From the NCBI RefSeq assembly GCF_022370755.2, contig NZ_CP092364.2:1426001-1490000 (forward strand): a stretch of 64,000 bases of DNA, in the 5' to 3' direction. Of this stretch, positions 27,465 to 36,862 are shown in pieces. Position numbers and translations under genes: made by a program. The stretch comes from Mycolicibacterium goodii. GTDB lineage: Bacteria > Actinomycetota > Actinomycetes > Mycobacteriales > Mycobacteriaceae. Within the stretch, counting starts at the first letter, position 1; each line of letters opens with the position of its first letter. The notes beneath the pieces were generated by a model. The model was not told the origin of the DNA. It was given only the letters and a program-made list of their open reading frames with translations, and ran no database searches.

Positions 27465-27829
27465 GCGCCATGAGAGCCGTCAGCCAGGACGCACTCGGTG
27501 GGGTCACGCTCTACCGCACCGGGGATGAGGTGTTCGGCCTGATCGGACACGACTACCTGACCAAGGCGCCGCAGGTTCTCAAGCCCGGCGGCATCCTGGT
27601 ATCGACGCTGCCCCACTCCATTCCGGAGGGGGCCGCCGAAGCCACCGCGAAAGGACTCCGCCCGGCCGGGCTGTTCGTGGAAGCTGATCGGCTCGGCATG
27701 ACCGCACTGGCGGATCTGGTCGCCCGCGGCGCGCTGATGCCGACCATCGCGGCCACCTTCCCGCTGGATCGGGCAGGGGAAGCGCAGTCCTACCGGCCCG
27801 GTTCCGGCAAGGTGGTGCTCACCGTTTGA
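27461..27829 (+). pseudogene. Quinone-oxidoreductase-like gene with two internal in-frame deletions
   Basis: 122-aa frame made of three pieces of a ~310-aa zinc-less MDR (quinone oxidoreductase) protein. The pieces are the extreme N terminus MRAVSQDALGG, a bit of the GroES domain VTLYRTGDEVFGLI, and the C-terminal part from DYLTKAPQVLKPGGILVS to the end KVVLTV. The nucleotide-binding core GxGxxG is missing. The frame is kept, ATGA-coupled to the hydrolase, and translation is likely. No oxidoreductase activity of the known kind is possible. Confidence 0.65.
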
Positions 27830-27833
27830 TGCC

Positions 27834-27889
27834 GAGCAGACGCGGGGGTACCCCAAAACGCGCAAATCCCGGTACCCGCGTGTCTGCTC
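27834..27889. terminator. Imperfect inverted repeat between convergent genes
   Basis: GAGCAGAC near 27835 pairs with GTCTGCTC at 27882-27889, and GGGTACC with GGTACCC inside, around an A-rich loop. It lies in the 79-base gap between two gene ends, so a bidirectional terminator is likely. The GAGCAGACGC edge resembles intergenic palindromes that I recall as frequent in mycobacteria. Confidence 0.6.
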
Positions 27890-27908
27890 GCGCGAAGAAA
27901 CTGACCCG

Positions 27909-29951
27909 TCAGAAGCGGCCGCCGCCACCGCCGTAGTTGCGGCCCGACGAATGTGACGACCCGCCATAGGACGTGGGCCGGCCCGAGCTGCGTCCGCCGC
28001 CGAAGCCGCCGCCGAAACCACCGAAGCCGCCGCCGTAGCCGCCATAGCCACCTCCACCGCCGAAGCCGCCGCGCAGCACGTTGCCGATGATGATGCCGCC
28101 GAGCACGGCGCCGATGTCGGCTCCGCCGCCGCCATGGTGTGAGGTGTAGCTGCGCTGGGCGGCGCGGACGTCGTCGTTGGCCAGGCTCTGCGCCTGCGCG
28201 GCGAGCGTCGAAGCGCCATTGGCATGTGCCACAGCCTCATTGGGGTTGGTGGTCCGTTTGGCCTGGGCGGCCTCCAGTTGCCGGGTGGCCTCGGCGAGCC
28301 GGGTGCGTGCCTCCGGGCCGATGCTGCCGCGGCGCGTCCCGATGTAGTCGGATACCGCGGTGATGCGGGACTGGGCGGTGAAGATCGCCTGCTCCAGGGT
28401 GCGGGCCAGGCGTTCGGCGGCCTCGCGCTGTTCGTGCACGGTGGCCAACAGTTGGTCCAGGTCGGCGTCGGCCTGCGTCAGCCGCGTGAACGTGCCGAGC
28501 GGATCGGCGGTTCCGTTGGACTTGGCCTCGCCGGCAGCCTGCACGGCGGCGTCGCGCGCGGTGGCGAGCTTGTCGGCCTGCGGGGTCTCGGGTTGTGCCA
28601 GAAGGGCGTTCGCCTGTTCGATGCCCGCCTCGATGTCCGCGACGGCAGAGGGCAGCCCGGCCAGTGCCCGGTTGATGTCGGTCGATGCGCTGTCGACCGC
28701 GTCAAGCAGCGTGCGTGCCTGCGACAGCGCGGACTCGGCGGCGCGCACCGCGTCCACCAGTCCGGTCTGGTCGGCGGCGGGCCGGGACACCAGTCCGCGT
28801 GCCGTGGTGACGTTGCGGTCGGCGAACGCGAGCCGTTCGCGCGCGGTGTCGACGTTGCCCGCGACGGACTCGAGCGCCCGCGCGTCGAACTGTGTGTGCA
28901 GCGCCGCGAGGGTCTGCTGCGACGTTTCGATGCGTGCGCTGAGGTCGACCATCTGCTGGGTCATGAGGTCGAGTCGCGCCGGGGCGTTGATCACAAGATC
29001 ACGCAACTGCTCGAACGCGGCGCTCTGGGCTTCCAGTTCACGGTCGGCACGCGCGGCCGACACGATCACGCGGGTCAGCAGATCACGCTGCTGCAGCGGG
29101 GTCTCGGGCACGTCGTCGTCGAGGATCTGGCGCACGTTGAACGCCTGCGCGAGGGCTTTTCTCGCGTTGGCCACCGCGGTGGTGAACGGCTCGGTCCGCT
29201 TGGCGCCGAATTCCTCGACCGCCAGTTCCAGCTCCGCCTGGCTGGTGCGCACCGCATTGTCGACGTCGACGACGATCTCACGCGACAACGCGTCGAGCGC
29301 CTCGAGCGGCACGCTCGCCAAAGCGTCCGGATCGGTGGGGTCCACGCGTTTGGCCGCCTCGAACTCGGCCTTGCGCCGCTTGGCGCGTCGTCGCCGCGAC
29401 CAGATCCACAGGATCCCGATGAGCACCGCGATGATGCCGAGCACGATGAGCAGCGCGGGCCACGACACCCCGCCCCCCGTGGCCGACGCGGGCTCGGTGT
29501 TGAGCTGATCGGCGGCCGCGATGGCCGCACCGGCCCAGTCCTCGCGGCGCAGCGACGGGCCGATGCTGTTGCGCCGGATGTCGTCGGCGCGGGCCGTGTC
29601 CACCAGGGTGTCGGGCACCTGGAACGCGAACGCCCGGTCCACGGTGGCGACGGCCAGCAGCGCGTCGTCGTCACCGAAGTCGCTCAGCCGCATGGTGTTC
29701 TGGGCCCAGCCGATGTAGTTCTGCCCCGAGAAGTCCTCGACGAACACCACCCACAGCTTGATGCGGCGATCGTCGTAGAGCCGGTCGAGGGCACGCTGAA
29801 CGCTCGCCGCTTGCGATGCCGAGAGCGCACCGGCCTGGTCGGTGATCTGGGTGGCCAGCCGCAGCGGCGGTTCGGCGGCCGCGGCGGGGGCCACCAGTAA
29901 TCCGGTCGTCAGGATCGCGAGCAGCAAGCTGAACAATCGACCGATGCGCAT
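27909..29951 (-). CDS. TPM-domain membrane protein with coiled coil and Gly-rich tail
   Basis: 680-aa envelope protein, the counterpart of Rv2345 by position. A signal peptide (residues 1-25, ending AAAA) is followed by a TPM (Psb32/YgcG-like) domain (about 30-150) containing LRLATQITDQAGALSA and LWVVFVEDFSGQNYIGW. One membrane helix lies at about 168-190 and is followed by an Arg/Lys-rich segment. About 400 helical Ala-rich, coiled-coil-prone residues come next, and the last 55 residues are Gly/Tyr/Ser-rich. TPM proteins in other organisms act in membrane-protein quality control. The ATG at 29951 is chosen since it begins the signal peptide. Confidence 0.85.
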   Translation of the reverse strand: MRIGRLFSLLLAILTTGLLVAPAAAAEPPLRLATQITDQAGALSASQAASVQRALDRLYDDRRIKLWVVFVEDFSGQNYIGWAQNTMRLSDFGDDDALLAVATVDRAFAFQVPDTLVDTARADDIRRNSIGPSLRREDWAGAAIAAADQLNTEPASATGGGVSWPALLIVLGIIAVLIGILWIWSRRRRAKRRKAEFEAAKRVDPTDPDALASVPLEALDALSREIVVDVDNAVRTSQAELELAVEEFGAKRTEPFTTAVANARKALAQAFNVRQILDDDVPETPLQQRDLLTRVIVSAARADRELEAQSAAFEQLRDLVINAPARLDLMTQQMVDLSARIETSQQTLAALHTQFDARALESVAGNVDTARERLAFADRNVTTARGLVSRPAADQTGLVDAVRAAESALSQARTLLDAVDSASTDINRALAGLPSAVADIEAGIEQANALLAQPETPQADKLATARDAAVQAAGEAKSNGTADPLGTFTRLTQADADLDQLLATVHEQREAAERLARTLEQAIFTAQSRITAVSDYIGTRRGSIGPEARTRLAEATRQLEAAQAKRTTNPNEAVAHANGASTLAAQAQSLANDDVRAAQRSYTSHHGGGGADIGAVLGGIIIGNVLRGGFGGGGGYGGYGGGFGGFGGGFGGGRSSGRPTSYGGSSHSSGRNYGGGGGRF

Positions 29952-30010
29952 GACGGCCAATCTAATGTGCTGCGCGGCGTGAGCGGCATGTCCTGGCAGA
30001 CTGTGCCTCG

Positions 30011-31297
30011 GTGAATGCGACGCAGTACGACCACTATGACGACTTCGACCGGGAGCGGCTCGTGCCCGAACCGGCGAAGAGCGCTGCGCTGCCCGGCACC
30101 GACACCGAGCATCGCACCGATTTCGCACGCGACCGCGCTCGCGTGCTGCACTGTGCCGCGCTGCGAAGGCTCGCCGACAAGACCCAGGTGGTGGGGCCGC
30201 GGCACGGCGACAACCCGCGTACGCGGCTCACGCATTCCCTGGAGGTGGCGCAGATCGGCCGCGGCATGGCGATCGGGCTCGGCTGCGATCCGGACCTCGT
30301 CGACCTGGCCGGACTCGCGCACGACATCGGCCATCCGCCGTACGGCCACAACGGCGAACGCGCGCTCAACGAGATCGCCAACGCCTTCGGCGGTTTCGAG
30401 GGAAATGCGCAGAACTTCCGCATCCTGACCCGGCTCGAGCCCAAGGTGCTCGACGGCGATGGCCGTTCGGCGGGCCTGAATCTCACCAGGGCGTCGCTGG
30501 ATGCGGTGACGAAGTATCCGTGGCGACGCACCGAGGAGCGTCGCAAGTTCGGCTTCTACGTGGGCTTCCCGGACGACGACGGCCCCGCGGCCGGCTGGGT
30601 GCGCGCCGGTGCACCCGGGGAGCGGCCTTGCCTGGAGGCCCAGGTGATGGACTGGGCCGACGATGTCGCCTACTCGGTGCACGACGTCGAGGACGGCGTG
30701 ATCTCGGGGCGCATCGACCTGCGGGTGCTCGCCGACGCCGATGCCGCCGACTCACTGGCCCGCCTGGGCGCCGAGGCGTTCCCGTCGCTCGCGCACGACG
30801 ATCTGCTGGCCGCCGCGCAGCGTCTGTCGGAGATGCCCGTCGTGGCTGCCGTCGGCAAGTACGACGGCACGCTCGCCGCGTCGGTCGCGCTCAAACGGCT
30901 GACCAGTGAGCTCGTCGGGCGGTTCGCGAACGCCGCGATCACCGAGACCAGGGCCGTGGCCGGGGACCGGCCGCTGAAGCGGTTCGACACCGATCTCGTG
31001 GTGCCCGACCTGGTGCGCGCCGAGGTGGCGGTGCTCAAGATGCTCGCGCTGCAGTTCATCATGTCCGATCACCGGCATCTGCAACTGCAGGCCGATCAGC
31101 GCACCCGTATCCACGAGGTCGCACTGGCGTTGTGGGCGCAGGCGCCGGGCAGCCTGGACCCGCAGTTCGCGCCGGAGTTCGCCGCGGCGGGCGACGACGG
31201 TGCCCGGTTGCGGGTGGTCATCGACCAGATCGCCTCCTACACAGAGACCCGGCTGGAGCGTGTGCACGAGGCCCGCTCGCCGCGGCCGCTGGAGTGA
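30011..31297 (+). CDS. dgt: Deoxyguanosinetriphosphate triphosphohydrolase-like protein Dgt
   Basis: HD-domain dNTP triphosphohydrolase that cleaves dGTP (or other dNTPs) to the nucleoside and triphosphate. Metal-binding motifs are [14 protein letters not shown] (His near 74), [14 protein letters not shown] (about 102-115) and the later [16 protein letters not shown] (near 213-228). 428 aa, normal. GTG start with a weak -10-like CAGACT ending 8 bases before it, so probably leaderless. Located just ahead of dnaG, as in M. tuberculosis, linking nucleotide pool control to replication. Confidence 0.94.
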   Translation: MNATQYDHYDDFDRERLVPEPAKSAALPGTDTEHRTDFARDRARVLHCAALRRLADKTQVVGPRHGDNPRTRLTHSLEVAQIGRGMAIGLGCDPDLVDLAGLAHDIGHPPYGHNGERALNEIANAFGGFEGNAQNFRILTRLEPKVLDGDGRSAGLNLTRASLDAVTKYPWRRTEERRKFGFYVGFPDDDGPAAGWVRAGAPGERPCLEAQVMDWADDVAYSVHDVEDGVISGRIDLRVLADADAADSLARLGAEAFPSLAHDDLLAAAQRLSEMPVVAAVGKYDGTLAASVALKRLTSELVGRFANAAITETRAVAGDRPLKRFDTDLVVPDLVRAEVAVLKMLALQFIMSDHRHLQLQADQRTRIHEVALALWAQAPGSLDPQFAPEFAAAGDDGARLRVVIDQIASYTETRLERVHEARSPRPLE

Positions 31298-31344
31298 CGC
31301 CGGGGAGCTTCCCTGTGCCGCGCTGACCGGTTCGACGCCGGGCA

Positions 31345-31350
31345 TAGACT
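31345..31350 (+). promoter_or_regulatory. -10 element of dnaG
   Basis: TAGACT places the transcription start seven bases on, exactly at the GTG at 31357. This supports a leaderless dnaG mRNA starting with that GTG rather than with the ATG two codons earlier. Confidence 0.55.
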
Positions 31351-31356
31351 ATGCCG

Positions 31357-33261
31357 GTGGCCGGAGGCAGAATCCCTGATCGCGACATCGCGGCCATCCG
31401 TGACAAGGTTCGCATCGAGGACATCGTCGGCGACTACGTGCAGTTGCGGCGGGCCGGGGCCGATTCCCTCAAGGGTCTGTGCCCGTTCCACGACGAGAAG
31501 ACCCCGTCGTTCCACGTGCGGCCGAACCACGGCCACTTCCACTGCTTCGGGTGCGGTGAGGGCGGCGACGTCTACGCGTTCATCCAGAAGATCGAGCACG
31601 TCAACTTCGTCGAGGCGGTCGAACTGCTGGCCGACAAGGTCGGCTACACCGTCACCTACACCGGCGCGTCCACCACGAACGTGCAGCGCGACCGTGGCAG
31701 CCGCAGCCGCCTGCTGGCGGCCAACGCCGCGGCCCAGGAGTTCTACGCGGAGGCATTGCGGTCCGATGAGGCCGCGCCCGCGCGCCAGTACCTGACCGAG
31801 CGCAACTTCGACGCGGCCGCGGCCGCGAAGTTCGGCTGCGGCTACGCGCCGTCGGGCTGGGACAAGCTCACAAAGCACCTGCAGCGCTTGGGTTTCGAGT
31901 TCAAGGAGCTGGAAGCCGCGGGCCTGAGCCGCGAGGGCAAGCGCGGTCCGATGGACCGGTTCCACCGGCGGCTGCTGTGGCCGATCCGGGTGTCGTCGGG
32001 GGAGACCATCGGGTTCGGTGCCCGACGGTTGTTCGACGACGATCCGATCCAGGCCAAGTACGTCAACACACCGGAAACGGTGCTGTACAAGAAATCACAG
32101 GTGCTGTTCGGGCTGGATCTGGCCAAGCGGGACATCGCCAAGGGGCATCAGGCCGTCGTGGTCGAGGGCTACACCGACGTGATGGCCATGCATCTGGCCG
32201 GTGTCACGACCGCGGTGGCCTCGTGCGGCACCGCGTTCGGCGAGCAGCATCTGTCGATGCTGCGCCGACTCATGATGGACGACAACTTCTTCCGTGGCGA
32301 ACTGATCTATGTGTTCGACGGCGACGAGGCCGGGCGTGCGGCCGCGGTCAAGGCGTTCGAGGGTGAACAGAACCTGGCCGGACAGTCGTTCGTCGCGGTC
32401 GCGGCCGATGGCATGGATCCGTGCGATCTTCGTCTGCGGTCCGGCGACGGTGCGCTGCGGGATCTGGTGGCACGGCGGACACCGTTGTTCGAGTTCGTGA
32501 TTCGCAGCGCCCTCGCCGAACACGACCTGGACAGCGCCGAGGGGCGCGTCGCGGCGCTGCGCCGCTGCGTGCCGATGCTGGCGCGCATCAAGGACCCGAC
32601 GCTGCGCGACGAGTACGCCAGGCAGTTGGCCGGGTGGGTCGGCTGGGACAACGTTGCGCAGGTGATCGGCCGGGTCCGCGAGGAGGCCAAGGGCGGTGGC
32701 CGCAAGGACAACCGCCGCGCCCCTGCCGAGACGCCGTCGCGGCCCAAACCGCCACCGGTGCAGCGGCCCGATCCCGCGGATCCGACGCTGTGGCCGCAGC
32801 GCGAGGCGCTCAAGGCCGGGTTGCAGTACCCGGCGCTGGCCGGACCGGTGTTCGACACGTTGACCGTGGAGAGCTTCACGCATCCCGGCTACGCCGCCGT
32901 GCGCACCGCGATGGAGGCCGCGGGCGGCACGTCGGCGGGGATCACGGGTGCGCAGTGGATCGAAGCGGTCCGCGAGCAGACCACCTCACCGGCTGCGGCG
33001 AACCTCGTCAACGAACTCGGTGTGGAGGCGATCAACGTCGAGGACGACGAGAAGCTGCCGCGCTACATCTCGAGCGTGCTCGCCCGCCTGCAGGAGGTGT
33101 GGGTCGGGCGGCAGATCGCCGAGGTGAAATCGAAGCTGCAGCGCATGTCGCCGGTGGAGCAGGGAGACGAATATCACGCCCTGTTCGGCGACCTCGTCGC
33201 GATGGAGTCCTACCGGCGCAGCCTTCTCGAACAGGCCAGCGGGGATGATCTCACTGCGTGA
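31357..33261 (+). CDS. dnaG: DNA primase DnaG
   Basis: Synthesises RNA primers for replication and partners DnaB helicase. The CHC2 zinc finger spans about residues 41-66 ([11 protein letters not shown] and [10 protein letters not shown]). RNAP-core and Toprim domains include [20 protein letters not shown] (about 266-278) and [12 protein letters not shown]. The C-terminal DnaB-binding region ends [16 protein letters not shown]. 634 aa. The GTG at 31357 is favoured because it coincides with the predicted start of a leaderless transcript and gives [10 protein letters not shown], like other mycobacterial DnaG; ATG 31351 is the alternative. Confidence 0.96.
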   Translation: MAGGRIPDRDIAAIRDKVRIEDIVGDYVQLRRAGADSLKGLCPFHDEKTPSFHVRPNHGHFHCFGCGEGGDVYAFIQKIEHVNFVEAVELLADKVGYTVTYTGASTTNVQRDRGSRSRLLAANAAAQEFYAEALRSDEAAPARQYLTERNFDAAAAAKFGCGYAPSGWDKLTKHLQRLGFEFKELEAAGLSREGKRGPMDRFHRRLLWPIRVSSGETIGFGARRLFDDDPIQAKYVNTPETVLYKKSQVLFGLDLAKRDIAKGHQAVVVEGYTDVMAMHLAGVTTAVASCGTAFGEQHLSMLRRLMMDDNFFRGELIYVFDGDEAGRAAAVKAFEGEQNLAGQSFVAVAADGMDPCDLRLRSGDGALRDLVARRTPLFEFVIRSALAEHDLDSAEGRVAALRRCVPMLARIKDPTLRDEYARQLAGWVGWDNVAQVIGRVREEAKGGGRKDNRRAPAETPSRPKPPPVQRPDPADPTLWPQREALKAGLQYPALAGPVFDTLTVESFTHPGYAAVRTAMEAAGGTSAGITGAQWIEAVREQTTSPAAANLVNELGVEAINVEDDEKLPRYISSVLARLQEVWVGRQIAEVKSKLQRMSPVEQGDEYHALFGDLVAMESYRRSLLEQASGDDLTA

Positions 33262-33354
33262 CGGGTAACAAACGGTGGCCAGCCACGATAAAGTTGTGCA
33301 ATCGTTGTGCCGTTGTCACCCGACGACGGCACTGTCCGGCCAGAAAGGCAACCC

Positions 33355-33663
33355 GTGACCTTCAGCACGAGGACGATCAGCATGAAGACCCGCGTCGCCG
33401 TCGGCGCCTTCGTCGTCGCCGCGGCGGCGGCCCCGGCCTTCGTCGCCGGCATGACCGCGGGGGACGCCGATGTGAGCGCCGCGCCGGCCTGCCTGGCGTG
33501 GTTCGGCAACAAGGAGGACGGCAAGTGCCTGTCCTATTCGAACGGCACGCCCGTCGGCGGCGGCATCGGACCGGTGACCGTCGGTGCACCCGGCAGCGGC
33601 AACCCGGGTCTCACCACAGGCCCGCTGCTGCCCGGCACCAGCATCAACCGCGGCATCGGCTAG
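33355..33663 (+). CDS. Small secreted protein of unknown function
   Basis: 102-aa protein with a signal peptide: MKTRV charged start, a hydrophobic Ala/Val run at about residues 14-33, and a predicted cut near SAAPA. The mature ~60 residues have two cysteines (ACLAWFGNKEDGKC) that could form a disulfide, followed by a Gly/Pro-rich tail. Located where M. tuberculosis has the small Rv2342. AGAAAGG precedes the GTG by 6 bases; an ATG at 33382 would also keep the signal sequence. Role unknown. Confidence 0.75.
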   Translation: MTFSTRTISMKTRVAVGAFVVAAAAAPAFVAGMTAGDADVSAAPACLAWFGNKEDGKCLSYSNGTPVGGGIGPVTVGAPGSGNPGLTTGPLLPGTSINRGIG

Positions 33664-33694
33664 CCCGCATCGGGGCCACCTCGCTCCAGCGGCG

Positions 33695-33967
33695 CTACCA
33701 GCCGCGCTGAGCCTTCTTTTCCGAGACGTCGGTGCGATCCTCCACGGAGAGCACCGACGTCTCCGCGTCTATGGGGGTCATCGTCACGAACTGCGGATCG
33801 GGTGACACCCGGCGGGCGATCTTGCGCCGGCCCGCGTCGATCATGGCCTTCGTCGCGGGGTTGGAGGTGACGGCGCGGTAGGTGCTGGCGATCTGTTCGT
33901 AGCGGCGTCGTCCGGCCTTGGCGCCCAGTACGTAGCCGACAGCGATCACGGCGGCGTAGCGGATCAC
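33695..33967 (-). CDS. Small membrane-anchored conserved protein
   Basis: 90-aa protein with a short N-terminal membrane helix (IRYAAVIAVGYVLGAKAG) followed by a basic amphipathic stretch (GRRRYEQIASTYRAV) and a charged C terminus. This pattern, YVLGAKAGRRRYEQI, recurs in small actinobacterial membrane proteins of unknown role. GGGAGG precedes the GTG by 6 bases, which decides the start over a longer frame. Lies between the secreted protein and tRNA-Asn. Confidence 0.75.
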   Translation of the reverse strand: MIRYAAVIAVGYVLGAKAGRRRYEQIASTYRAVTSNPATKAMIDAGRRKIARRVSPDPQFVTMTPIDAETSVLSVEDRTDVSEKKAQRGW

Positions 33968-34111
33968 AGCGTTCCTCCCAGACGAAGATGTATGCCCTAC
34001 ATCCTGCCTCACCGGGGTACCGACGCGCCCGTCCGGAGGCGATTGGCGACGGGGGCGGTCCGTACGCTAGAGTCAACGCTCGGCCGCGGAGGTGATCCGG
34101 GGTAAAGGCAG

Positions 34112-34184
<73 letters not shown>

Positions 34185-34302
34185 CTTTCTCCGGGATCCG
34201 CCGCACCGGCGGACCCGCTGGGCGAGCTTCCGATGTGCGGTGTCGCGATCCCCCGGTTTTCGTAGGTATTGGTAACGCCGCGCGTCAATTACGCTCGGAT
34301 CT

Positions 34303-35874
34303 GTGGCGGATACGTCGTACGCCTCGTGCGGCGATCTGAGCCTGGCGTATCAGCTCTTCGGCGACGGGCCGATCCCGCTTGTGTTCGTGGGTCCGTTCGT
34401 GGGCCACGTCGAGCTGTTCTGGACCCTGCCGGAGTTCAAGTCCTTCTTCGACCAACTCGCCACGTTCTGCCGGGTCGTCATATTCGACAAGGCGGGCACG
34501 GGCTTGTCCGATCCGGTACCGAAGGTGCGCACGCTCGACGACCGGGCCGACGAGATCGAGGCGGTGATGGACGCGGTCGGCTTCGAGCAGGCGGTGATGT
34601 TCGCGATGAGCGAGGGTGGTCCCGCTTCGATGTTGTTCGCCGCCAACCGGCCCGACCGCGTCCGCGCGCTCGTGCTCTACGGCTCGTTTCCGACGCTGGC
34701 CGGGTGCCGGTGGGAGGATCTCGACGGCGACCCTCTGGCCATCCGGCACCGCGCCGTCGAGGTGATGGGTGAACAGTACAGCCCGTCGGTCGAGCAGATC
34801 GCCTTCTTCCAGGAGCAGGCCAGAGCGGTCCGCTGGCACTGGGGTAGCGGGGCGGCGATCAGGAGTGCGATGCCGTCGATGGGCTCGATGCGTCAGCTGG
34901 GGATGTTCGAGCGGCTGTGCGCGAGCCCAGGAATGGCGCGGGCGACATACGAGGCCGCGTTCCGAATCGACGTGCGGCCGATCCTCACCACGATCACCGC
35001 TCCCACCCTCGTCATCCATGCCCGCGACGACCCCGGCGTCCCGGTGCAGTGCAGTAGGTATCTCGCCGATCACATTCCCGGTGCGCGCTGGCTAGAAGTC
35101 GACGGGACCGACCACGCGCCGTGGTTCACCGAGCCCGGCCGGATCCTCGACGAGATCGAGGAACTGGTGACGGGAAGCCATGCGGCGCCGCACAACTCAC
35201 ATCGGGCGCTGCGCACGGTGCTGTTCAGCGACATCGTCGCATCGACCCAGCACGCCGCGTCGAACGGCGACGAGCGGTGGCGCACGGTCCTGCAGCGGTT
35301 CTGTGCGGTCACCGAGGAGTTGTCGGGCCGGTTCGGCGGCGTGGTGGTGAAAAGCACCGGCGACGGCCACCTGAGCACGTTCGAGGGGCCGACGCATGCG
35401 ATCCGGTATGCGGAGGCGCTGCGTTCGGACGCCGAGACGCTGGGGATCAGAATTCGTGTGGCCATCCACACCGGCGAGTGCGAACTGCTCGGTGACGACA
35501 TCGGCGGGATCGCGGTGCACATCGCGGCACGGATCCTGGGTCAGGCGGGGCCGGGCGAGATCCTGGTGTCCCGCACGGTGCGCGACCTCGTCGTCGGATC
35601 GGGGACCAGCTTCGTCGAGCGCGGCACCGTCGAATTGCGTGGTGTGCCGGGGACGTGGCAACTGCTGGCGGTCAGCGACGGCATGAACAACGGGGTCGGC
35701 ACTGGCGGTGACGCGCCTGCGGCCACCGTCGAGGCGCAACTGGCATCGAGGCCGACGCCGGGCGCGCAAACCGGGACACGCCGCGCCGACCGTGCGGTCG
35801 CGGCCATCGCGAAGCGGACGCCGTGGGCGTTACGCGGAATGGTCCGGCTCACGATGACCGCGACGCGGCGGTGA
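34303..35874 (+). CDS. Alpha/beta hydrolase fused to class III adenylyl/guanylyl cyclase
   Basis: 523-aa fusion. The N-terminal hydrolase domain (about 5-285) has the elbow AMSEGGP (Ser near 103) and a late DGTDHAPW histidine. The C-terminal class III cyclase domain (about 300-470) has both metal aspartates, in VLFSDIVAST (near 308) and KSTGDGHLSTF (near 354), and GEILVSRTVRDLV. M. tuberculosis Rv1900c (LipJ) has the same architecture and makes cAMP. The hydrolase may sense or process a ligand that controls the cyclase. GTG start; TACGCT ends 7 bases before, so leaderless. Directly follows tRNA-Asn. Confidence 0.9.
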   Translation: MADTSYASCGDLSLAYQLFGDGPIPLVFVGPFVGHVELFWTLPEFKSFFDQLATFCRVVIFDKAGTGLSDPVPKVRTLDDRADEIEAVMDAVGFEQAVMFAMSEGGPASMLFAANRPDRVRALVLYGSFPTLAGCRWEDLDGDPLAIRHRAVEVMGEQYSPSVEQIAFFQEQARAVRWHWGSGAAIRSAMPSMGSMRQLGMFERLCASPGMARATYEAAFRIDVRPILTTITAPTLVIHARDDPGVPVQCSRYLADHIPGARWLEVDGTDHAPWFTEPGRILDEIEELVTGSHAAPHNSHRALRTVLFSDIVASTQHAASNGDERWRTVLQRFCAVTEELSGRFGGVVVKSTGDGHLSTFEGPTHAIRYAEALRSDAETLGIRIRVAIHTGECELLGDDIGGIAVHIAARILGQAGPGEILVSRTVRDLVVGSGTSFVERGTVELRGVPGTWQLLAVSDGMNNGVGTGGDAPAATVEAQLASRPTPGAQTGTRRADRAVAAIAKRTPWALRGMVRLTMTATRR

Positions 35875-35896
35875 CGCGAGCCGGACCTGGGGTGGA

Positions 35897-36217
35897 TCAG
35901 GCCTGGGGGCGGTTCTTGGCCTGGTTCTGCCTGGCCGCCTGCGCGAGCGCCTCCACCAGCGGGTTGGCGGCCTGGGCCAGCGCCTGGCGCTCTTCGTCGG
36001 TGAGTTGGTAGAACGTCCACACACCCCACGCGGCGGGGCGGACGTACACGGTGACCTGCTGCTTGTTGTTCTGCAGGATCGCCGGGACCGCGACGGCGCG
36101 ATCCAGCGTCGCGGCGCTGGCCATCTCCTCGGCGAGCTTGTTGGTGTCGACCGATTCCTGCAGTTGGTACAGCACGGCCTTGTTGGCGGGGCCTTCCATG
36201 GCGAGGAACCAGGCCAT
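35897..36217 (-). CDS. Conserved hypothetical protein
   Basis: 106-aa cytoplasmic protein, no named family recognised. It starts MAWFLAMEGPANKAVLYQLQ and has a beta-rich centre (QQVTVYVRPAAWGVWTFYQL) and an Ala/Gln-rich helix at the C terminus. Converges with the cyclase fusion. A divergent lipoprotein gene starts 144 bases beyond its start. A purine-rich AAGGAGA lies 8 bases before the ATG. Confidence 0.75.
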   Translation of the reverse strand: MAWFLAMEGPANKAVLYQLQESVDTNKLAEEMASAATLDRAVAVPAILQNNKQQVTVYVRPAAWGVWTFYQLTDEERQALAQAANPLVEALAQAARQNQAKNRPQA

Positions 36218-36361
36218 CTGCGTCTCCTTGGTCAGGTGGCGCCGTGTTCACGGGCGGCGCCACTTCCGATCGTGTCTGCGTTCCGGACCAACATAGTGCC
36301 GCCCCAGCGTCCTCGGCGGGCCCGCCCCTGTCGGTCGGGGGCCACCCGTAAGCTCGGCGCC

Positions 36362-36856
36362 ATGCGGATCCGGTGGCTGAGCGTGGTGGTGGCGTCCCTC
36401 GGGTTCCTGGCCGCAGGCTGCGGCTGGGGGCCGTCCTCGGCGCCGCCGCCGCCACCCGATACATGCACGGCGGCCGACGCTCCCGACCCCACCACTGTCG
36501 CGCAGGAGATCGGCAAGCTGCCCGCGCCGCACGGTGGCTCGAAGTGGGTGCAGGTCAGGGACGGCCACACGACCAACTGCCGGCTGCACTGGGTGCAGGT
36601 GGGTTTGAACGAGCCGGAGCCCAACAGCGTCGGGCAGTTGCTGTTCTTCGACCGCCAGACCCCCTTGGGGACAGCGACGCCGGAGCCGCGGCCCTATATC
36701 AACGTCGTGACCAACGGTGAGGACACGGTCACGGTGAACTACCAGTGGCAGCAGGACGGGGACAGCCCGGAGGCGCCGACGGGGATCGCGACCGTGCGGT
36801 TCCGGATCGGGGACGACGGCCGGTTGGTGGCCGTCGATCCCCTTCCATCCCCGTGA
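36362..36856 (+). CDS. LppP/LprE-family lipoprotein
   Basis: 164-aa exported lipoprotein with signal peptide MRIRWLSVVVASLG and lipobox LAAGC (Cys near residue 20). The mature part starts Pro-rich, then carries the LppP/LprE pattern: Cys in ADAPDP-preceding DTCTAAD, WVQVRDGHTTNC, and QLLFFDRQTPLG. The two cysteines may form a disulfide. LppP lies in the same chromosome segment in M. tuberculosis (Rv2330c). Anchored to the outer face of the cytoplasmic membrane; molecular role unclear. Confidence 0.85.
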   Translation: MRIRWLSVVVASLGFLAAGCGWGPSSAPPPPPDTCTAADAPDPTTVAQEIGKLPAPHGGSKWVQVRDGHTTNCRLHWVQVGLNEPEPNSVGQLLFFDRQTPLGTATPEPRPYINVVTNGEDTVTVNYQWQQDGDSPEAPTGIATVRFRIGDDGRLVAVDPLPSP

Positions 36857-36862
36857 GCCTGC

